Assembly (NCBI GenBank): GCA_947477885.1
Contig: CANJUD010000001.1
Location: 44,632 to 108,631, forward strand
From: Bacteroidota bacterium
GTDB lineage: Bacteria; Bacteroidota; Bacteroidia; UKL13-3
DNA: 64,000 nucleotides
Reading direction: 5' to 3'
This document shows, in pieces, positions 34,205-43,043 of the stretch (positions are counted from its first letter, which is position 1; each line of letters begins with the position of its first letter). Below the pieces are notes generated by a model. The model was not told the origin of the DNA and did no database searches. It saw only the letters and a program-made list of their open reading frames with translations. A program made the position numbers and the translations under genes.

Positions 34205-34593
34205 GGTAAATCTATATAGTAATCTTTTTCTTCATCGTATTCATAAGCATCGTGGTTGCCATTGCAGCGGGCGAGTCTATCAAATGTATCTAGTAATCCA
34301 ATCACAAAAAAATGTTTCTTCACGCTCATGATTCCATACTCTGAACAAGTAGGATAAAAGCCGCACTTATTGCCGTCTTGCGACGATATTAAATATTTAT
34401 AGGATAAAAACAATCCCGAAAAAAATAATTGAACCGGATTTTTATTCCTTTTTGCTGATGCATATTTAACTTTAGCAGGTTTTTCATTTTTTACTTTTTC
34501 GTTCACCATGCTCATTGTTCTTGCATCTTGTCCATATAATTTGGCTGAAAACAGGAGTACGATTAGTATAATATTTAGTTTTCTATTTGCCAT
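34201..34593 (-). CDS. YidD-like protein with an added signal peptide
   Basis: The C-terminal 75 residues are a YidD domain: LSYKYLISSQDGNKCGFYPTCSEYG, then HFFVIGLLDTFDRLARCN. It keeps the conserved PTCS, Tyr and RLxRC elements. Classical YidD is about 70-85 residues, lies on the inner membrane and aids YidC-mediated insertion. Here a hydrophobic signal (LNIILIVLLFSAKLYGQ) and a basic linker precede the domain, giving 130 residues. The domain may therefore be periplasmic, which would need a different role. It overlaps the WD40 gene by 19 bases. Confidence 0.82.
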   Translation of the reverse strand: MANRKLNIILIVLLFSAKLYGQDARTMSMVNEKVKNEKPAKVKYASAKRNKNPVQLFFSGLFLSYKYLISSQDGNKCGFYPTCSEYGIMSVKKHFFVIGLLDTFDRLARCNGNHDAYEYDEEKDYYIDLP

Positions 34594-35459
34594 AATGCTG
34601 CAGTTTTATCATCGCTTACACTTATTATTTGTTGCTGATCTACCCATTTTATTTTATTCACCGATGACTTATGTAAGCCGTATTTTGGGGCGTCGATTAC
34701 CTTTAATAAATTCAAGGTTTCTCTGTCCCATATTTTTATACTTTTATCCATTGATGAAGTAGCAAGTAGATTCCCATCGGGAGAAGACTCAATGGAATGT
34801 ATATGTAAAGTGTGTGCTGGAATTTTAGTCATAATTTTCTCAGCTTCTAAATCATAACTAACCAATAATGCATCGCGACCACCACAATATATATATTTTC
34901 CGTCGGGCGAAAATTTAACAGCGAAAACTGTATTCTCTTGTTCCTGATATTCTTGTATAATTTTCCCCGTTCCCAGATCCAATATTCTTACCAAACCCTC
35001 GCCAGTTCCTATAGCTATGTGATTTTCATGTATATCAATTCCACGTAAACTTTTGCTTGATATTTGTATTTTTTGTATAATATGATAATCTGAAAGAGAC
35101 AATATATATAATATTCCATCACCTCCCGTTATATATAAATTGGTATTGACTATTTTTATGCTAAAAATTCCTTTGTTCTCCAGTACAATAAAATTGATTT
35201 CCTTGTTTTTTTTCAAGTCAATCACGTGCATGTTTCCATGAGCAGTACCTATAAACATCAGTTCCATTTCTGCTTGAATACTTATACAATATATAGGAGA
35301 ATTTGTTTGTGCAATTACTTCACCCATATCCCCTTTTTGCATATCCCAGGCTACCACATATCCTTCGCCGCCACCAGTATAAAAATTCTGCCCATTGGTC
35401 TCTAAAGCATATATACTTTGCTTATGTCCTGAATAGGTTTGTTTAAGTTCGACCTGCAT
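34575..35459 (-). CDS. WD40 repeat protein
   Basis: The 294 residues form seven WD40-type blades without a signal peptide. The last blades are the clearest: SPDGKYIYCGGRDALLVSYD, SPDGNLLATSSMDKSIKIWD and SVSDDKTAALWQIEN. The first carries YSGHKQSIYALE. Such proteins are cytoplasmic scaffolds with no catalytic activity expected. Its ATG overlaps the gpsA stop as TGATG, and its end overlaps the yidD-like gene, so four or five genes here form one reverse operon. Confidence 0.9.
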   Translation of the reverse strand: MQVELKQTYSGHKQSIYALETNGQNFYTGGGEGYVVAWDMQKGDMGEVIAQTNSPIYCISIQAEMELMFIGTAHGNMHVIDLKKNKEINFIVLENKGIFSIKIVNTNLYITGGDGILYILSLSDYHIIQKIQISSKSLRGIDIHENHIAIGTGEGLVRILDLGTGKIIQEYQEQENTVFAVKFSPDGKYIYCGGRDALLVSYDLEAEKIMTKIPAHTLHIHSIESSPDGNLLATSSMDKSIKIWDRETLNLLKVIDAPKYGLHKSSVNKIKWVDQQQIISVSDDKTAALWQIEN

Positions 35460-36475
35460 CAGTAGAGGCGTTCGGTAAGTTTTTTCATGGTTTCTGCCGT
35501 ATCTGCATGTTGATATAATACTTCATACACGGCATCCAAAATTGGTAAATCAACTTGGTGTATTTTATTTATTTCATACACACAACCTGTTGCATAATAT
35601 CCTTCTGCTATCATATTCATTTCTGCTTTTGCAGCAGTAACTGTATATCCTTTTCCTATCAAATTTCCAAACATCCTGTTCCTACTAAAACTACTGTAAC
35701 CCGTGGCCAGCAGGTCTCCCAAATAAGCCGCATCTTCAATATCTCGCTCCATGGGTGATACCTTAGATACAAATTTTTTCATTTCTTTTAGTGCATTGGT
35801 GATAAAAAATGCATGAAAATTATCGCCATATCCCAAGCCGTGATATATCCCGGCAGCCAATGCAAAAACATTTTTCAATACTGCTGCGTATTCAGCTCCT
35901 TTCAAATCATTTGTTGTTGTAGTATTTATATAATGATTGGAAAATGTCTGGCTCATCGTCTTGGCCAAATATACGGGTGATGAGGCAAACGTGAGATAGG
36001 TCAATTTTTCTAAAGCAATTTCCTCTGCATGACTTGGACCTGTTATCATACAAATATTTTCATAAGGAACCGCAAATTTTGTATATAAATAATCAGCGAT
36101 AATTTCGTTGGTTTCAGGAACTAAACCTTTTACTACCGTGATGAGTTTTTTACCTGCCAAATCTTCAGGCTTTAAATCTTTTAAAACAGTATTCACGAAT
36201 GCAGATGGAACTCCAATTAAAACCCAGTCAGCTTTCTCGATGCAGGCTTTCAAGTCGCTGCTCAATATCAAACTGTCAGTATGCAGTTCGACCGAACTGA
36301 GGTAATTGGGGTTGTGCTTAAACTTGCTAATATGCTCAAGGGCTTGCTGCCTGCGGACGTACCAATATATGTTACCGATGTTGCCAATGCCTGCCTGCTT
36401 GTTATCAGTCAGTATCTTAACAATGCCTGTACTGTAGCTCCCGCTGCCTATTATCGCAATATTAGTTTTCTCCAT
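35459..36475 (-). CDS. gpsA: Glycerol-3-phosphate dehydrogenase [NAD(P)+]
   Basis: GpsA reduces dihydroxyacetone phosphate to glycerol 3-phosphate, the backbone of phospholipids. I start at the ATG 36475 (338 residues). The open frame extends to 36664, but the additional 63 residues are basic, do not resemble the family and overlap the divergent glycosyltransferase. The Rossmann motif is IIGSGSYST (residues 7-15), later KGLVPET, ITGPSHAEEIA and the catalytic Lys in LKNVFALAAGIYHGLG. It is the first gene of the reverse operon. Confidence 0.95.
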   Translation of the reverse strand: MEKTNIAIIGSGSYSTGIVKILTDNKQAGIGNIGNIYWYVRRQQALEHISKFKHNPNYLSSVELHTDSLILSSDLKACIEKADWVLIGVPSAFVNTVLKDLKPEDLAGKKLITVVKGLVPETNEIIADYLYTKFAVPYENICMITGPSHAEEIALEKLTYLTFASSPVYLAKTMSQTFSNHYINTTTTNDLKGAEYAAVLKNVFALAAGIYHGLGYGDNFHAFFITNALKEMKKFVSKVSPMERDIEDAAYLGDLLATGYSSFSRNRMFGNLIGKGYTVTAAKAEMNMIAEGYYATGCVYEINKIHQVDLPILDAVYEVLYQHADTAETMKKLTERLY

Positions 36476-36559
36476 CTGTTCGGCAAATTTCCATGATAAT
36501 CGCCTAAAAAGAAATTTTATTTTTATTCTAGATTTTTTAGTAGATTTTTGTGCTCTTAT

Positions 36560-37345
36560 ATGGCCCCGTCTATCACGCTTATTACCGTAACCTACAATGC
36601 TGAAAAGATTTTGGCCGAAACGCTTCAGAGTGCTGCTGACCAAACTTTCAAAGGTTTTGAGCATTGGGTAATTGATGGCGGTTCAAAGGATGGAACAATG
36701 GATGTGGTGAAGAAATTTCCCCATGTGAAATATATTTCGGAAAAAGATGAGGGGATTTATGATGCCATGAACAAAGGGATTGAAATAGCCGAGGGTGAGT
36801 TTGTTTACTTTTTAAATGCCGGTGATTGTTTGTTCAACTCAGCTATACTTTTACAGATTAGTGAACATATACAAAAAAGAACATATGATATGATTTATGG
36901 GGATGTATTTTTCAAAAACCACCCCAGCGGTGTTGATTTTGTGCAGGGCAGAATAGTAGAATTTAAAGATTATTATTTTTCAATTGCTCTTTGTCACCAA
37001 GCTGCATTTATTAAAAAAGAATTGTTCACCAAACTGGGATTATATAAACTCAACTATAAAATTCTTGCCGACCAAGAATGGTTTGTCAATTATTTTAAAA
37101 ACTGTGATAATTCATTATATATTACACAAACTGTAGCGTCATACGAAACCGTTGGTATGAGCCACAAACAGCGATTTAGGAATATGATAGAAAACAACCA
37201 AATTGCAAAAACATATTTCCCAACACATATATATATACTGAGAATGATTCGTCATCCTTTTTTATGGACAAAAGTTTGGTTGTTGAGCAAGATAAATAAT
37301 ACAAAAGTATATCACTGGTACCGCAAACTATTTTTTAACAATTGA
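36560..37345 (+). CDS. Family 2 glycosyltransferase
   Basis: Started at ATG 36560 (261 residues). An upstream TTG at 36548 would add four. The GT-A fold shows ITLITVTYNAEKILAETLQS, DGGSKDGT with the nucleotide-binding Asp, DEGIYDAMNKG and the divalent-metal NAGDCL (in place of DxD). The sequence resembles colanic-acid type WcaE/WcaA-like transferases that add one sugar to a surface glycan. It is divergent from gpsA and overlaps the next glycosyltransferase by the TTGA junction, so the two act together. Confidence 0.93.
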   Translation: MAPSITLITVTYNAEKILAETLQSAADQTFKGFEHWVIDGGSKDGTMDVVKKFPHVKYISEKDEGIYDAMNKGIEIAEGEFVYFLNAGDCLFNSAILLQISEHIQKRTYDMIYGDVFFKNHPSGVDFVQGRIVEFKDYYFSIALCHQAAFIKKELFTKLGLYKLNYKILADQEWFVNYFKNCDNSLYITQTVASYETVGMSHKQRFRNMIENNQIAKTYFPTHIYILRMIRHPFLWTKVWLLSKINNTKVYHWYRKLFFNN

Positions 37346-38649
37346 AAAAAGTATTATATATAACCTATTACTGGGAACCTTGCGGAGGCATAGGCCCACT
37401 GCGGAGTTTGAAGTTTGCCAAATACTTTAAACAATGCGGTTGGGATCCTACTATCTATGCTCCACAAAATGCAGCCTATCCATTATTCGATTATAAAGCC
37501 GATCATAAATTACCAAAAGATATAACAATTCTTAAGAAAAATATTTTTGAACCTTATGCAGTTTTTAATGTGCTAACTGGTAATAAACGCAAGGAAGTAG
37601 TAAAAGATGTTTTTGCAGTAAGCGATGGCAAAGAGCCATGGACAAAGCAATTGGGCATTTGGGTAAGAGGAAATTTTTTTGTTCCCGATGCGAGAAAATT
37701 TTGGATAAAGCCTTCTGTCAAATATCTAAAAAAGTATATAGAAGAAAATAAAATTGATGCGATTATCTCACATGGGCCACCACATTCAACACATTTAATA
37801 GCACTGGCTCTTAAAAAGCATTTTGGAATTCCCTGGATTGCCGATTTTCAAGATCCATGGACGCAGGTCGATTATTTCCATAAATTCAAGTTGGGCAAAC
37901 GGGCCGGAGCACTGCACCATAAGCAAGAAGCAGAAGTATTAAAGCATGCGGATAAAGTTGTAATAGTTAGCCGTTCGTGGACCAAAGATTTGGGTGAACT
38001 TGCACAACGCCCTGTAAATTATATTCCCTGGGGATTCGATCCAGAAGACTTTTCGGAATTAAAACCTTATCATAAATCGGATAAATTTATATTAAGTCAT
38101 TTTGGTACTTTTGGCAGCGATAGAAATCCGACTGAATTGTGGGAAGCTCTGGGAAAATTTGCCAAAGAAAATTCAGATTTTGCAAACCGATTAGAAATAC
38201 AATTGGCGGGAAGTATTGATATATCTATTGTGAATGCGATAGAAAAAAATGGGCTCAAAAACAATTTGAATAATCTTGGATTTATCAACCGTACCGATGC
38301 GTTGCAACGAATGGGAAATTCCGATATATTACTACTAGCACTGAACCGGGCCGATAATGTAAATGGAAGAATTCCCGCCAAAATATTTGAATATTTAGCA
38401 TGCAAAAGACCCGTGTTGGTAATAGGCCCGCACACGGCCGATGTACCCAATATTGTGAAAGAATGTAAAGCAGGACTCACCGCAGAGTTTAATAATGTGG
38501 ACGAAGCCTACCAAGCTATTAAATATATGTTTGAGGATTATATGGGCGATTCGCATCAGTTTAAATTTGAAAATATAGAACAATATCATGCCGATAAAAT
38601 CACGAACCAGATGAGTGATTTGTTGGATGAGATTATAATATATAAATAA
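37342..38649 (+). CDS. Family 4 glycosyltransferase
   Basis: Starts at a TTG that overlaps the preceding stop (TTGA). No ATG is available near the N-terminus, and the product begins directly with KKVLYITYYWEPCGGIGP, the usual GT4 N-terminal strand with its glycine-rich turn. The 435 residues have the GT-B fold. WIADFQDPW lies in the N-domain. LSHFGTFGSDRNP and the C-terminal ARIPAKIFEYLACKRPVL-type segment (here GRIPAKIFEYLA) bind the nucleotide sugar. It probably extends the same surface polysaccharide as the upstream GT2. Confidence 0.92.
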   Translation: MKKVLYITYYWEPCGGIGPLRSLKFAKYFKQCGWDPTIYAPQNAAYPLFDYKADHKLPKDITILKKNIFEPYAVFNVLTGNKRKEVVKDVFAVSDGKEPWTKQLGIWVRGNFFVPDARKFWIKPSVKYLKKYIEENKIDAIISHGPPHSTHLIALALKKHFGIPWIADFQDPWTQVDYFHKFKLGKRAGALHHKQEAEVLKHADKVVIVSRSWTKDLGELAQRPVNYIPWGFDPEDFSELKPYHKSDKFILSHFGTFGSDRNPTELWEALGKFAKENSDFANRLEIQLAGSIDISIVNAIEKNGLKNNLNNLGFINRTDALQRMGNSDILLLALNRADNVNGRIPAKIFEYLACKRPVLVIGPHTADVPNIVKECKAGLTAEFNNVDEAYQAIKYMFEDYMGDSHQFKFENIEQYHADKITNQMSDLLDEIIIYK

Positions 38650-38680
38650 TATATATAACATACAAGACCTTTTATATTCT

Positions 38681-38901
38681 ATTAAAGAAATCACCAAAAA
38701 TATACAAACGGCGAAGTAACTATTATATGGAAACCTGATATATGTATCCATTCAGCTATCTGTTTCAGAGGTTTGCCCATAGTATTCTACCCAAGAGAAA
38801 GATCATGGATAAGACCGGAAAATTCATCAACAAATGATATAATAGAGCAAGTAAAAAAAAGCCCGAGCGGTGCTTTGAGTTATTATATGAATGAGGAGTA
38901 G
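38681..38901 (+). pseudogene. Broken YjdI/Fer4_19 divergent ferredoxin gene
   Basis: Translating 38686-38901 gives a protein ending with WKPDICIHSAICFRGLP, then RSWIRPE and SPSGALSYYMNEE. These match the YjdI-type divergent 4Fe-4S mono-cluster domain, including CxHxxxC and PSGAL. However, the frame has a TAA at 38683 and no ATG, GTG or TTG before the first Cys. The expected N-terminal KEITKKYTNG appears only if one A is added to the A5 run at 38696-38700. Either the gene is frameshifted or there is an indel error in the sequence. This is the only coding signal in the 311-base gap after the GT4 gene. Confidence 0.75.
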
Positions 38902-38960
38902 TTTTATATTTTTCCGTCATTTTTGAAAAGCCACAAATCTTATTCAGGAAAGGCAGGAGA

Positions 38961-40190
38961 TTAGTCTACCAACAATTTCCCACTATACTGTCCGCCATCG
39001 CTGCCAGTAATTACTACAAAATACAACCCTTTGGAGAAGCTTATTCCTGCTATCTCGAAGGCATTGTGGACTAGTTGCTTTTCAAAACACAGAATCCCCG
39101 AAGTATTATACATGGTCAAATTGTATTTGATATTTTTTTGTTCGTTGAAGTGGATATAAAAATTATCTTTAGCAGGGTTTGGAAATATTTGCAAATTATT
39201 ATATACATTAATTTCAGCAATTGAATTTGTTTTTGTTATAGTAACAGGTACCCATTCTGTAGCTACACTTTTATGGGTATTCATATTTATATATTCTACT
39301 GAAATAGAATCATCAAGTATATCAGAACTTTGCAATAAAACACCATAACGTTCACCTGGACTTACCCATATACTGTCGCTGGAGAAGACTGTGGGTAGCG
39401 GTCTACCGTCGCTGTCTATAATTTTTGCATTTAATTTAGAGGGAAAGGTAATTCGATTTTGCATATTGCCAATATTTCCAACTCTTAAATATATAGTTTT
39501 ATTTTGTTCGCTCTTAATACAAGTTAAGGAATCTGCTTTGATTTGTTGTTTTGATTTTCCATTCACTAAAAAATAAGTTGGATTATATTTAGGAATCATA
39601 AAAATTTCATGTCCTTTTTGTGTGGAATCATGATCGGTTTCGGGGATAGAGTCGTGCCATTTTTTATCGATTTCAGAATTGAGCCAAGCGTATTCACTAT
39701 CATAATTGGGTCCGCCTGTCCACGCTGTTTTTGCAGCATTGGCGGCCTTCACCACCACCAAACCATACATTCCCATTTGCACATGTACCACATCGCCCAT
39801 ATGGCAATGATATATATAAGTGCCTGCATGTGTAGCTTTAAATTTATAGGTGGCTTCTTCCATATGTTTCAATTCAAAAGAAGTAGCAGGAGTTCCATCG
39901 TTTGCTTGGTCCACATCCAATCCATGCCAATGTATAGTATGTGGTGGGCCTTGTGATATATTTTTTGCCAATACAAAAACTGAGTCACCTTCATTCACCT
40001 CAATCAGCGGCCCAGGTATGGGAGGGTTTTGGCTCAATTTGGTAGCAAATCCAAAAGTTTTAGCTGTATCACCATCATATAAAACTATATAACCCGTGGT
40101 TCGCATAATTAAAGTAAAATTCTTTTTTACTTGTGCCTTCACCACAAAAGTTCCTATCAATAATATATATATAATTATAAACTTTTTCAT
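38961..40190 (-). CDS. Half multicopper oxidase with type 1 copper site and T9SS tail
   Basis: The 409-residue protein has a signal peptide (LIGTFVVKAQ). Cupredoxin domain 1 (about 25-150) carries two HxH pairs and a full type 1 site: H84/H87/H89 in HTIHWHG, and H128-C129-H130, H136 and M141 in YHCHMGDVVHVQMGM. Domain 2 (about 200-320) is a cupredoxin without those ligands. From about 325 a T9SS sorting domain follows (QIFPNPAKDNFYIHF...GLYFVVITG). The enzyme would be exported to the cell surface and oxidise copper or phenol-like substrates. On its own it has only half of a trinuclear copper site. It overlaps the next gene by four bases. Confidence 0.88.
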   Translation of the reverse strand: MKKFIIIYILLIGTFVVKAQVKKNFTLIMRTTGYIVLYDGDTAKTFGFATKLSQNPPIPGPLIEVNEGDSVFVLAKNISQGPPHTIHWHGLDVDQANDGTPATSFELKHMEEATYKFKATHAGTYIYHCHMGDVVHVQMGMYGLVVVKAANAAKTAWTGGPNYDSEYAWLNSEIDKKWHDSIPETDHDSTQKGHEIFMIPKYNPTYFLVNGKSKQQIKADSLTCIKSEQNKTIYLRVGNIGNMQNRITFPSKLNAKIIDSDGRPLPTVFSSDSIWVSPGERYGVLLQSSDILDDSISVEYINMNTHKSVATEWVPVTITKTNSIAEINVYNNLQIFPNPAKDNFYIHFNEQKNIKYNLTMYNTSGILCFEKQLVHNAFEIAGISFSKGLYFVVITGSDGGQYSGKLLVD

Positions 40191-41038
40191 TTTATTTCCA
40201 TCATAATAAGCATTCCGTTTGGATAGCGGCCACCGCCACTGATAGCAACTAAGTTATGATCGTGTACAGGGAAAATACCGGGCTTGTCGGGGATTAATTC
40301 CAGTATAATATTTTCCATAGTCTCTAATGGATACGTATCCTTTTCCCAGTTTTTTTTCAGTGTTTTCGAAGTAGTAGAAACAATACGACTATGATAACCA
40401 TGAAAGTGGATGGAATGTGCCGAGAGTCCAGAATTGACCATATATAATAATATAGTATCACCCACTTTCCCCATTATTTTTACCAAACTGTCATTCTGAA
40501 CTACAGGAAAACTTTGTCCATTGATGGTAAAATAATCTGGGTCGTACTGTGATAAATTTATGGTATTACCTTCTTGTATATTCCATTGCTTTTGGTGATC
40601 TCTTAGGTTCCAATAAAAATTCTTGGTGTCTCGCCCTTGTTCAAGCACAGCAATAGTTCCGCTCAATCCCAAATACATATTTTTGGGAAATTGTAAATCA
40701 TCATAAAATAAATTAATACCAAATTGTGTAAATAAAAGTCTGACAGTTGCAGAACCATTTGAGGCTATTTTTTGCGAAGCTTTTCCTGCAATAAAAAAAT
40801 GATGGTCTACACTATCATGATTATATATTTGCAGAACCAATGAATCATTTTGCATCAAAGTAATAAGCACACTTTGCTGAGAAAATGTAGAATCACTATT
40901 ATAGGAAAGATAATAGAAATAAGTAGTATCTAAAGCAGCAAAATATCCCTTGTTAATATGAATTTGCTTTTGCACCGTAGCTGCATGTATGCGAAATGAA
41001 AACAATAATAAAATAATATATATTAATCTTTTATTCAT
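40187..41038 (-). CDS. Half multicopper oxidase lacking type 1 copper
   Basis: The 283-residue protein has a signal peptide (LFSFRIHAA) and two cupredoxin-like domains. Domain 1 (about 25-135) lacks metal ligands: the usual HCH...H...M region reads FYDDLQFPKNMYLG. Domain 2 (165-283) has H208/H211/H213 in HSIHFHG and H259-D260-H261 in PVHDHNL, where Asp replaces the type 1 Cys. It has no T9SS tail. Its preserved sites are precisely those absent from the neighbour at 38961, so the two may assemble. It overlaps both neighbours (8 and 4 bases). Confidence 0.85.
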   Translation of the reverse strand: MNKRLIYIILLLFSFRIHAATVQKQIHINKGYFAALDTTYFYYLSYNSDSTFSQQSVLITLMQNDSLVLQIYNHDSVDHHFFIAGKASQKIASNGSATVRLLFTQFGINLFYDDLQFPKNMYLGLSGTIAVLEQGRDTKNFYWNLRDHQKQWNIQEGNTINLSQYDPDYFTINGQSFPVVQNDSLVKIMGKVGDTILLYMVNSGLSAHSIHFHGYHSRIVSTTSKTLKKNWEKDTYPLETMENIILELIPDKPGIFPVHDHNLVAISGGGRYPNGMLIMMEIK

Positions 41039-42347
41039 GCGTTATTTCAATCATCTTTTTAAAACTATTATTTTTACTCACCAATACCAAAATGTAATTT
41101 GCCGAGTGTAAATTATGAACATCTATGAGTGACGAGAATGGTTGTGATATCAATGTTCTTCCCAATAAGTCATAAATAGTAATATGTTCAAAATTATCCC
41201 CTGATTTTGTTTCAATATATATATAATTACTTGTAGGGTTTGGATAAATATTGATGTTATTTTCTAGAATATAATTTAACCCAATATTCGTATTCATTAT
41301 TGCAATTCTGGATGCGTTAGCACCACCGATTGTGGTAAAGTCTCCGCCAGCATATAATTTATTATTGTATATCGCCAAACTTCTCACTGTAGCATTGGCA
41401 TCACCCAATCCACTCCAAGTTGAATTTTTCCATTGGGCAATATTTGAAATATTGTTTCCTCCTGCTTGCGTAAATGTACCTCCCACATAAAGTGTAGAAG
41501 TATTGCTATCTGCACACAGAGCCGCAACTCCGCCATTGATTGCACTACCTACAGCCTCCCAGGTATTTCCATTTAGTTTTGCCAAGTATGATATATTGTT
41601 TCCACCTGCTTGTGTAAATATTCCTCCTGCGTATAAGGTGTCATTTAATACGGTCAAACACGTAACTGCATTGTTCATGCCGCCAGCTACTGCGGTCCAG
41701 CTATTTCCATCCCATTTGGCTATGTTCTTAGCAACAATACTGCCCGCATTGATAAATTCTCCGCCCACATATAAAGTGTTATGATATACTACCATACTAC
41801 TTATCCCTGATGTTCCAGCTATACCTCCACCCACATCTTGCCATTTGCTCCCATTCCACATAGCTACATTTTGCATATAGTCGGTATTATAATTGGCATA
41901 GTCGAAAACACCGCCTGCATATAATTGATTCTTGTATTGTATAATTGAATTTACCGTTGGGATAACGCTATGTTGCCCGCTTTTATTGAAGCCTCCAGCA
42001 AAACTGCTAAAGTTTGTTCCATTCCATGCTGCAAAACAATTCACCGATGAATCTTTAGCATATGCAAACTCACCACCAATATATAAGGTACCGTTTATTT
42101 TCGCAATGGTTCTTACAGGGTTGTCAAATCCTGGTCCAATAGTCGACCATTGGCCATTCACCCATTTCGCAATTTTTTTTGCACTTTGGCCATTAGCTGC
42201 ACTAAACCTGCCTCCTACATATAAAGTATCGTCGGCATATAAAGCTTGAACTGTATTGTTATTCCCCGAACCTAATGGAGCCCAGTTCTGAGCGATTAAA
42301 TTAGTGAAAAGTAGAGAGTGGAAAACTAAAGGTAGTATATACTTCAT
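41031..42347 (-). CDS. T9SS-exported beta-propeller protein
   Basis: The 438-residue product has a signal peptide (LLFTNLIAQ). About seven repeats follow, of the form DDTLYVGGRFSAANG...AKWVNGQW and TLYAGGIFTQAGGNNISYLAKLNG, a pattern like a Kelch or delta-60 propeller. From about 365 a T9SS sorting domain follows (NINIYPNPTSNYIYIETKS...LHSANYILVLVS). No catalytic residue is evident, so it may be a scaffold or adhesin. The ATG is two bases from the next gene upstream, and the end overlaps the 40187 oxidase by eight bases, so it belongs to the copper operon. Confidence 0.88.
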   Translation of the reverse strand: MKYILPLVFHSLLFTNLIAQNWAPLGSGNNNTVQALYADDTLYVGGRFSAANGQSAKKIAKWVNGQWSTIGPGFDNPVRTIAKINGTLYIGGEFAYAKDSSVNCFAAWNGTNFSSFAGGFNKSGQHSVIPTVNSIIQYKNQLYAGGVFDYANYNTDYMQNVAMWNGSKWQDVGGGIAGTSGISSMVVYHNTLYVGGEFINAGSIVAKNIAKWDGNSWTAVAGGMNNAVTCLTVLNDTLYAGGIFTQAGGNNISYLAKLNGNTWEAVGSAINGGVAALCADSNTSTLYVGGTFTQAGGNNISNIAQWKNSTWSGLGDANATVRSLAIYNNKLYAGGDFTTIGGANASRIAIMNTNIGLNYILENNINIYPNPTSNYIYIETKSGDNFEHITIYDLLGRTLISQPFSSLIDVHNLHSANYILVLVSKNNSFKKMIEITHE

Positions 42348-42348
42348 G

Positions 42349-43026
42349 CTAGTTTTTAATGAGAGTTTGTCGATAGCTTTTGTTTTGTTTGTCGAGTATC
42401 GTAACTATATACGTTCCAACAGGCAAAGCATTCACATCAATAGTTCCGTTCATGTTGGGTTGTACTTTCATTGCTTCGCGTCCATCTAAACTATATAATA
42501 CAACTTGCGAAATTTTACTTTGATCAAATATAATATTCGCACAAGTGTTTGTTGGATTCGGATATATATTAAATGTTGGATTGGTTATATCTTTAACCCC
42601 TGCTAAAGTACCAACATTAAAACTAAATAATACTGTGTCTTTTACTGATGGGTTCGAAGTCTCATAGATAATCATACGAACCAACCCTTTTCCTGCAATA
42701 CCTTGTGGTGAGAAATTTAATTTAAGAAAACCGGAGCTGCCTATCGAAATGGAATCCATTTGGTGCCCTGATGGAATACCTACAAAACAGTTTCCAAAAT
42801 CGCACAATGAATAATCCCATGCTTTCAAAAAAGAGTTTGTATCCAAATACCAAGTCATGCTAAGTTTGGTGCTTTTATGGTTTACAATATCAACCTGAAA
42901 ATCGGTGTAACCACAATTTATATCAAGGGTTTCAATATATTTATTGGCAGGGGAAAAACTATAGTTTTGTGCTTGAATTTGCTTAGCACCAATAAGAATA
43001 AATGCAAGGTAAATGTATTTTTTCAT
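42349..43026 (-). CDS. T9SS sorting-domain protein
   Basis: The 225-residue protein has a signal peptide (LIGAKQIQAQ) and a single N-terminal beta-sandwich (about 20-145). This has Cys pairs (INCGYTDF and CDFGNCFVG) and STKLSMTWYLDT, followed by a T9SS domain (FNIYPNPTNTCANIIF...ALPVGTYIVTIL). It resembles the DUF4397/cohesin-like sandwiches found in Bacteroidota cargo, but I do not assign a family. It starts the four-gene operon with the multicopper oxidases. Confidence 0.85.
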   Translation of the reverse strand: MKKYIYLAFILIGAKQIQAQNYSFSPANKYIETLDINCGYTDFQVDIVNHKSTKLSMTWYLDTNSFLKAWDYSLCDFGNCFVGIPSGHQMDSISIGSSGFLKLNFSPQGIAGKGLVRMIIYETSNPSVKDTVLFSFNVGTLAGVKDITNPTFNIYPNPTNTCANIIFDQSKISQVVLYSLDGREAMKVQPNMNGTIDVNALPVGTYIVTILDKQNKSYRQTLIKN

Positions 43027-43043
43027 TTTATTTTTTTGCTGTT

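Noticed and set aside
36476..36664. A 63-residue N-terminal extension of gpsA
   Set aside because: It is basic, unlike the family, begins at a non-consensus start and overlaps the divergent glycosyltransferase start.
38961..41038. A single multicopper oxidase gene split by a frameshift
   Set aside because: Each half has its own signal peptide and two cupredoxin-like domains, and the upstream half's frame ends naturally at the overlap.
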